Positions 6,010 through 10,415 of a stretch of 10,415 bases of DNA are shown piece after piece. Numbering within the stretch: the first letter of the stretch is position 1; each line of letters begins with the position of its first letter. Location of the stretch: positions 1 to 10,415 of the forward strand of contig JADFCT010000103.1 in NCBI GenBank assembly GCA_017161665.1. Reading direction: 5' to 3'. A program made the position numbers and the translations under genes. Under the pieces are notes generated by a model. The model had not been told where the DNA came from. It worked only from the letters and a program-made list of their open reading frames with translations, and made no database searches. The DNA is from Candidatus Sumerlaeota bacterium (GTDB lineage: Bacteria > Sumerlaeota > Sumerlaeia > JADFCT01).

Positions 6010-7484
6010 TGAAAGATGAACGAGATCGAAAGCGAGAAGCCGCGATGGATGCAGAACAACCGACTCGTCTACTCAAACTGTCTCGCAGGCGAGTCCTGAT
6101 GAGCAGCGCGGCGATGACGGCCGGCGCCCTCTTGAATCGAAGATTGCCCGCTCAATCGCCAAGTCAGGCTTCGAGCGTGGCCTTCAATCCGCTGCGGCAG
6201 ACCCCCCCGCGCCACTGGGCCGCCATCGCCAAGGCGAACCATCCCCCCGGCAAGCCGCAGGATGATTACACCCCCGTCTTCACGCCCAACGGCTGGACAC
6301 TGCCCTTCGAGTTGAGGGGCGGCGTCAAAGTGTTTCATGTCGTCGCCGAGCCGATCATGCATGAGATCGCCAATGCCCCGGAGCGACTGCTGGTTGAATG
6401 CCATGGCTTCAATGGTTCTTTCCCCGGTCCGACCATCGAAGTCGTTCAAGGCGACCGGGTGCGCATCTACGTAACCAACCGGCTGTCCATGCCGACCTCC
6501 GTCCATTGGCATGCGATGATTCTGTTGTGCGGCATGGACGGTGTTTCGGGCCTGACGCAGCCGGCGATTGCGCCGGGCGAGACCTTCGTCTACGAGTTTA
6601 TCGTTCCCGACGCCGGGACCTTCATGTATCACTCTCACTTCGACTCAATGACCCAGGAGGGACTGGGGCAGGTCGGGATGTTCATCGTCCATCCTCGCGA
6701 TCCCGAAGCCCGACGCCCCGACTGCGATTTTGCTTTGCTGCTCCACGAGTGGGAAGTGATCGGTGGCGCCTCGCGGCCCGATCCCAACGAGATGTCCGAT
6801 TTCAATATCCTGACGATCAACGGCAAGGTCTTTCCCGACACGCATCCCCTCGTGGCGCAGTTGGGCGACCGGGTTCGCATCCGCATCGGCAACTTAAGCG
6901 CGATGGATCACCATCCAATCCACTTGCACGGCTATGCCTTCAAGGTCACGGCGACCGACGGCGGTCCGATCCCCGAGACGGCTCAATGGCCCGAGACGAC
7001 TGTGCTGGTGGGAGTCGGCCAGACCCGCACGATCGAACTATTTGCCGACAATCCCGGTGACTGGATCATGCACTGCCACATGACCCATCATACGATGAAC
7101 CAGATGGGCCACGACTTTCCCAACATGATTGGAGCGCAGACGGACCAGGTGGACAAGAAAATCCGCTCGCTGCTGCCCGATTACATGACGATGGGCACGA
7201 AGGGGATGTGGGATATGGCTACCATGAATATGTCGGTTCCCGAGAACACGATACCAATGAAGGGGCTCGACGGTCAGTTTGGCCGCAAGGTAATGGGCGG
7301 CATGGCCACCACACTCAAGGTTCGCGAGCATACTGTCGGCTATCAGGACCCCGGCTGGTATGACTTCCCCAAGGGAACGGTTGCCCACGTTGCCACTGCG
7401 GCCGAACTGGAGGCGGATGGGATTGCGCCGCTAGCACCGCCGAGACGACCACACGACGGGCCTGGGCTGCGCCCGGACCTTTAA
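6009..7484 (+). CDS. Tat-exported two-domain multicopper oxidase
   Basis: A 491-residue periplasmic copper oxidase, probably oxidising Cu(I) or phenols while reducing oxygen to water. A twin-arginine signal is present: SRRRVLM (25-31), then a hydrophobic MSSAAMTAGALL, with cleavage near 48-50. All copper ligands are visible: HWH (166-168), HSH (208-210), HPIHLHG (302-308) and HCHMTHHTMNQM (355-366). This gives eight His for the trinuclear site (166, 168, 208, 210, 305, 307, 355, 357) and a type 1 site of His302, Cys356, His361 and Met366. Only about 136 residues separate HWH from HPIHLHG, so there are two cupredoxin domains (about 105-230 and 240-372), not the three of CueO. The type 1 copper is in the second domain (type B). 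Residues 393-432 hold nine Met, a likely copper-binding tail. The ATG at 6009 has GGAGGT 8 bases upstream and overlaps the TolC stop, favouring it over an internal ATG at 6045. Confidence 0.93.
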   Translation: MKDERDRKREAAMDAEQPTRLLKLSRRRVLMSSAAMTAGALLNRRLPAQSPSQASSVAFNPLRQTPPRHWAAIAKANHPPGKPQDDYTPVFTPNGWTLPFELRGGVKVFHVVAEPIMHEIANAPERLLVECHGFNGSFPGPTIEVVQGDRVRIYVTNRLSMPTSVHWHAMILLCGMDGVSGLTQPAIAPGETFVYEFIVPDAGTFMYHSHFDSMTQEGLGQVGMFIVHPRDPEARRPDCDFALLLHEWEVIGGASRPDPNEMSDFNILTINGKVFPDTHPLVAQLGDRVRIRIGNLSAMDHHPIHLHGYAFKVTATDGGPIPETAQWPETTVLVGVGQTRTIELFADNPGDWIMHCHMTHHTMNQMGHDFPNMIGAQTDQVDKKIRSLLPDYMTMGTKGMWDMATMNMSVPENTIPMKGLDGQFGRKVMGGMATTLKVREHTVGYQDPGWYDFPKGTVAHVATAAELEADGIAPLAPPRRPHDGPGLRPDL

Positions 7485-7504
7485 GCCCGGGCGTTCCGCA
7501 GCCC
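7464..7504 (+). terminator. Strong GC-rich hairpin over the end of the oxidase gene (possible terminator without T-run)
   Basis: GGGCTGCG (7464-7471) pairs perfectly with CGCAGCCC (7497-7504). The next bases inward, CCCGG (7472-7476), pair with CCGGG (7487-7491), leaving a 5-base bulge. The stop codon TAA at 7482-7484 is in the loop. No T-run follows, so it may act as an mRNA 3'-end stabiliser or pause site more than as a classical terminator. Confidence 0.4.
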
Positions 7505-7531
7505 GTCAAGTCTTCAAGGGCCCCCATACGC

Positions 7532-7560
7532 GAGGGGTACCGGCGCCATTCGCCCCCCTC
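7532..7560. terminator. Second hairpin in the convergent gap
   Basis: GAGGGG (7532-7537) pairs with CCCCTC (7555-7560), and inside it GGCG (7542-7545) pairs with CGCC (7551-7554), with a one-sided TACC bulge. It sits between two convergent genes, where a bidirectional terminator is expected. The nearest T-rich stretch on the plus strand begins several bases downstream (7567-7577), so termination is only tentative. Confidence 0.3.
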
Positions 7561-7648
7561 CAAACAGTTCTCCTTTTGTATGCTTGGACCTGGCCAATTG
7601 ATCTTTTGGGCGCCGCCGACCGTTTGGCAGCCTGGTCAAACGCCCGGC

Positions 7649-10399
7649 TCAACGAATGAGGAATTCATGACGCCCCGGTCCCAATTCGATGGAAATTGGA
7701 CCTTCCACATCGCTGATTTTATGCAACGGATCCCTGTCCGGCAGGATAGCGTTGACTGTTTTGAAGTCGTAGGCCGGTAGTTCAAACCGGGCCGATGTGT
7801 TGGGCGGTACTGTCACATGGACCCACAGGCCCTTGTCGGTTTTTTTCCAGGCGCTTTCGATCAAACCATGGATCGAGTCATACTGGGCGTTGACCCATTC
7901 CAACGGCTTACCCGGGACGATGGTTGGTCGAATGATAAATCGTTGAAATCCGGGAGTTTGCGGGTCTGGGCGGATCCCCGCCAGGCCTTCCATGAAAAAA
8001 GCCCCGATGTAGAGGTAGGAACTGTGGAGGCGGGAGTGTTTCTTGAGTCCTTCCCAGTCCTCCCAGATCGTTGTGGCCCCTTGTTTGAGCATGTAGCCCC
8101 AGCCGGGATACTCCGTTTTGGTCGCCATGTCATATATCAAGTCTGCCCGGTTGAAATCCAACAGACTGCGGATGACGAAGGCGCCACCCGTGATCCCGGC
8201 GTGGATGTGGCCTTTGCGCACCTCCGTGATTTCCCGGAGGTAGCGTTCCATCACTTTGGGACGGAGTTCGGTGGGAGGGATTTCCGCCATAAGGGCCAGA
8301 GCGAGGTAGGCCTGAAATCCATTGACGTAACTGGATTCATCCGCTTTGAAGAACTCCGCGTGAATGGCGCTCCGGATATCCTGCGCGCGGCGCCGATAGC
8401 GTTGGGCTTCCTCGGATTGTCCGATGGTCTCGGCCACCTGGGCCGCTGTCATCAGGTTATAGACCCAATAGCAGTTGTTCATGAAAAGGGTTTCGCGCGT
8501 ATCGCCATTGACTCCATTCGCCCCCGGCCAGAGCCAGTCGCCCAGAAAATCCCATTCGCCGCCCCACCGGACCAACAGGTTGTCCTTGGACTGGGTTTCC
8601 AGGAAGGCCAGCCACCGTTGCATGGTCGGGTAGTTTTCCGTCAACATGCGCTGGTCGTCGTATTGGCGATAAACCGTCCAAGGCAGGGTAATACAGAATC
8701 CACTCCAGGCCGGCCCGCCGCCCCCCCAATACGTGGGCGCCGTGTAAGGCAGGTTGCCATCCTCTTTCTGAACGTCGCGCCAGTCCTGCGCCCAATTGGC
8801 GTAAAAGGCCCCCAGGTCGTAATTGGCCAGGGCGGCAGGCAGCGTGGCATGGCCGTCACCACCATAGCCCATACGTTCCCGCTGGGGACAATCCACATAA
8901 TAGCTCCCAAGGCTGAGGTTTTCCAGAGTCCAGAGGGTCGTGTTGTATATCTCATTCAATAAGGGATCGGAACATTCAAAGGTCCCCGTTCGCGCATAGT
9001 CCGGGCGAATCAGATAGCCTTTGATGTCCCGGAGTTCGGGGCGGTAGGTCAGTCCCTTGACGGTGACCCACCGTCCGGAACTGTAGTTGAAGCGATTGTG
9101 GAAGGTTCCGCGTCCCGATTTGTCGAAGGTATAGACGCTTCGCAGACGGTGGGTCATGGCCTCGTCTTCCTGTTCGGAGAACTGAAATTCCACGGATTGG
9201 CCGGGACGGCCTGTGAGATTCATTTCAAACCATCCGGCATAATTGACGCCCATGTCGATGCGCCAGACGCCGGGCGCGGTCGATTCGATGCCGATAGGTT
9301 TGATCGGGTCGGTTTTGCGATTAGGCTCGGAAATGTCTGCTGTCAGGGCGATGGCCGGCGTATAGACCGTCGCGTTGTTCCATTGTGAGTCATCAAGCCC
9401 CGGCGCGCTCCAGGCGGGAATGGCCCGGTTCGCGTCCTGATGTTCGCCGCCAAAGTGCATGAAGTCCCAGATTCCCAGAAGGGTGCGCCCGCTGGGGTGG
9501 GTTTTCCAGTCGCTGTCCGTCCCGAACCGTGTCCATTCATCCGAATCGGACAGGATGTCGCATTGGGCGATGGCCATGGCCGTGAAGGGGCGGTCCTCGC
9601 GGGCATAATGGGGGAAGATGGCCCAGGACATGCCGAGCCAGAGGCCGAGGCAATTGTTCCCGGCCCTGAGGGCGTCCGTGATATCATAGGTGCGATAAAG
9701 GGCGCGCTTGGTATGATCACTGACATTGGGAACCAAGACATCATCACCGATTTTTCGGCCATTCACATACAACTCATGATATCCGATGGAGGCGACATGG
9801 AGGAAGGCCCGCCGAGGAGGCGCCGCTAACTCAAATTCTTTTCGGAACAGCGGATCAGGAATGGTATTGTCTGGAGGTGGCCAGCCGTCGAGTCGCTTAA
9901 AGATCTGATCGGTACCGATCCATTCCCCTTGCCAGTCTTCCCGGCGCATCAATCCCATGGACCAGAAGGAAGGACGGCTCCAGGACGACGCAACGCCCGC
10001 TTCGTCACGGACCTGGACTTTCCAATAGCAGATGGCATTGGAACGCAAGGGCGCGCCACCGTAGTCGATCAGCGTGCTGTCACGGGAATTCACCCAACCG
10101 GAGTCCCAGCGATCCCCCTGATCTTTCGCCAGGACGTCAGGCGATGAGGCGATGAGAATACGGTAAGCCGTTTGCTCTTGTCCGTGAAGGGAGGGCGAGG
10201 TCGCCGTCAGCTTCCAACTGAGACGGGGAACAGCCGTGTCGATGCCCAGCGGCTCCCGCAGGTATTCACAGCGCAGGTCCGTAACGTAAACCGAGGCGAT
10301 GGTGTTCGGTTCGGAGGCTGCGGCGAAGGCCGGAGGGGCGAGAGTGGGAGATAAAGCCAGCAGAGCTACAATGCAAAAAGACCATTCAAAAATGCTCAT
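7649..10399 (-). CDS. Secreted alpha-L-rhamnosidase, glycoside hydrolase family 78
   Basis: A 916-residue inverting glycosidase releasing terminal L-rhamnose from plant or microbial glycans or glycosides, probably in the periplasm or outside the cell. A hydrophobic leader with an AFAAAS-like cleavage site occupies about 1-28. An N-terminal beta domain (VTDLRCEYLREPLGID, 39-54, then PRLSWKL) precedes the carbohydrate-binding Bac_rhamnosid_N-type region (about 195-360), a further beta domain (about 365-470), the (alpha/alpha)6 catalytic barrel (about 475-810) and a C-terminal beta domain from about 811. The signature DCPQRERMGYGGD (503-515) gives Asp503, Glu508 and Asp515. TTIWEDWEG (776-784) gives Glu780. 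These match the Asp567, Glu572, Asp579 and Glu841 set of Bacillus RhaB as I recall it. Length is usual. The ATG at 10399 has no good ribosome site, and the leader lacks basic residues. The frame stays open to the window edge, so the true start may lie outside. It has no obvious link to the copper operon. Confidence 0.94.
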   Translation of the reverse strand: MSIFEWSFCIVALLALSPTLAPPAFAAASEPNTIASVYVTDLRCEYLREPLGIDTAVPRLSWKLTATSPSLHGQEQTAYRILIASSPDVLAKDQGDRWDSGWVNSRDSTLIDYGGAPLRSNAICYWKVQVRDEAGVASSWSRPSFWSMGLMRREDWQGEWIGTDQIFKRLDGWPPPDNTIPDPLFRKEFELAAPPRRAFLHVASIGYHELYVNGRKIGDDVLVPNVSDHTKRALYRTYDITDALRAGNNCLGLWLGMSWAIFPHYAREDRPFTAMAIAQCDILSDSDEWTRFGTDSDWKTHPSGRTLLGIWDFMHFGGEHQDANRAIPAWSAPGLDDSQWNNATVYTPAIALTADISEPNRKTDPIKPIGIESTAPGVWRIDMGVNYAGWFEMNLTGRPGQSVEFQFSEQEDEAMTHRLRSVYTFDKSGRGTFHNRFNYSSGRWVTVKGLTYRPELRDIKGYLIRPDYARTGTFECSDPLLNEIYNTTLWTLENLSLGSYYVDCPQRERMGYGGDGHATLPAALANYDLGAFYANWAQDWRDVQKEDGNLPYTAPTYWGGGGPAWSGFCITLPWTVYRQYDDQRMLTENYPTMQRWLAFLETQSKDNLLVRWGGEWDFLGDWLWPGANGVNGDTRETLFMNNCYWVYNLMTAAQVAETIGQSEEAQRYRRRAQDIRSAIHAEFFKADESSYVNGFQAYLALALMAEIPPTELRPKVMERYLREITEVRKGHIHAGITGGAFVIRSLLDFNRADLIYDMATKTEYPGWGYMLKQGATTIWEDWEGLKKHSRLHSSYLYIGAFFMEGLAGIRPDPQTPGFQRFIIRPTIVPGKPLEWVNAQYDSIHGLIESAWKKTDKGLWVHVTVPPNTSARFELPAYDFKTVNAILPDRDPLHKISDVEGPISIELGPGRHEFLIR

Positions 10400-10415
10400 T
10401 CCCCAATGAGCGTTT
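10391..10415 (-). promoter_or_regulatory. Stem-loop covering the predicted rhamnosidase start codon
   Basis: On the minus strand GCTCATT-GGGG-AATGAGC (10411 down to 10394) is a perfect 7-bp stem with a 4-base loop. It extends by AAA/TTT pairing after one mismatch and is followed by a run of five T. The start ATG (10399-10397) lies in the 3' arm. The fold could hide the start codon, or could be the terminator of a gene upstream of the window. Confidence 0.5.

Noticed and set aside
6398..7060. 220-codon plus-strand frame within the oxidase gene
   Set aside because: It is out of frame with a gene whose copper motifs are all intact. It is Arg-rich shadow sequence without domains.
7621..7642. CGTTTG/CAAACG inverted repeat as the rhamnosidase terminator
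   Set aside because: Only six pairs with a 10-base loop, and no T-run follows on the minus strand.
7817..8962. 381-codon frame antisense to the rhamnosidase
   Set aside because: It lies wholly opposite a well-supported GH78 gene and has no recognisable motif or ribosome site; typical of high-GC antisense shadows.

Overview
The window comes from a Gram-negative bacterium. It encodes two lipoproteins or lipoprotein-like exported proteins, a TolC-type outer-membrane factor, a Tat-exported copper oxidase and a large secreted glycoside hydrolase. The coding DNA is moderately GC-rich. A GC-rich intergenic block with a CCCAGGG...CCCTGGG inverted repeat resembles, from memory, interspersed elements common in Verrucomicrobiota, Lentisphaerota and Planctomycetota genomes. 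A large GH78 rhamnosidase would suit such a lineage, but no marker gene here fixes the taxonomy.

Left block (1-3316, minus strand): a tight three-gene operon. It is read as an FAD-dependent oxidoreductase (amine-oxidase fold, COG2907 type), then a DUF1365 protein, then a cyclopropane-fatty-acid-synthase-like SAM methyltransferase. The genes are joined by a TAATG overlap and an ATGA overlap. A good sigma-70-type promoter (TTGAGA-N17-TATGAT) and a well-placed ribosome binding site precede it. The trio is a known fatty-acyl-modification cluster. In the methyltransferase, three positions I align to bicarbonate-pocket residues of E. coli Cfa are changed, so the product may be a methylated or furan-type chain instead of a cyclopropane.

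Divergent intergenic region (3317-4124): the two outward promoters, some small repeats, and an approximately 330-bp GC-rich palindromic block with no credible gene.

Middle block (4125-7484, plus strand): a copper-handling operon of three overlapping genes. They encode a small Met/His-rich lipoprotein with a heavy-metal-binding Cys domain, a TolC/CusC-like outer-membrane lipoprotein, and a Tat-exported two-domain multicopper oxidase. Its promoter (TTGACA-N17-CAGAAT) is overlapped by a 7-bp inverted repeat, CACGAAG-N17-CTTCGTG, sited as an operator would be. No inner-membrane pump or metal regulator is in the window.

Right block (7649-10399, minus strand): a full-length GH78 alpha-L-rhamnosidase converging on the copper operon, with all four expected active-site acids. 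A perfect stem-loop covers its first possible start codon at the window edge. The 164-bp convergent gap holds two GC-rich hairpins.

No tRNA, rRNA, CRISPR array, transposase or phage gene was seen. Nothing here is clearly a wholly new system. The best leads are the altered fatty-acid methyltransferase trio, the pump-less copper operon with its two-domain oxidase and operator, and the palindromic intergenic element.
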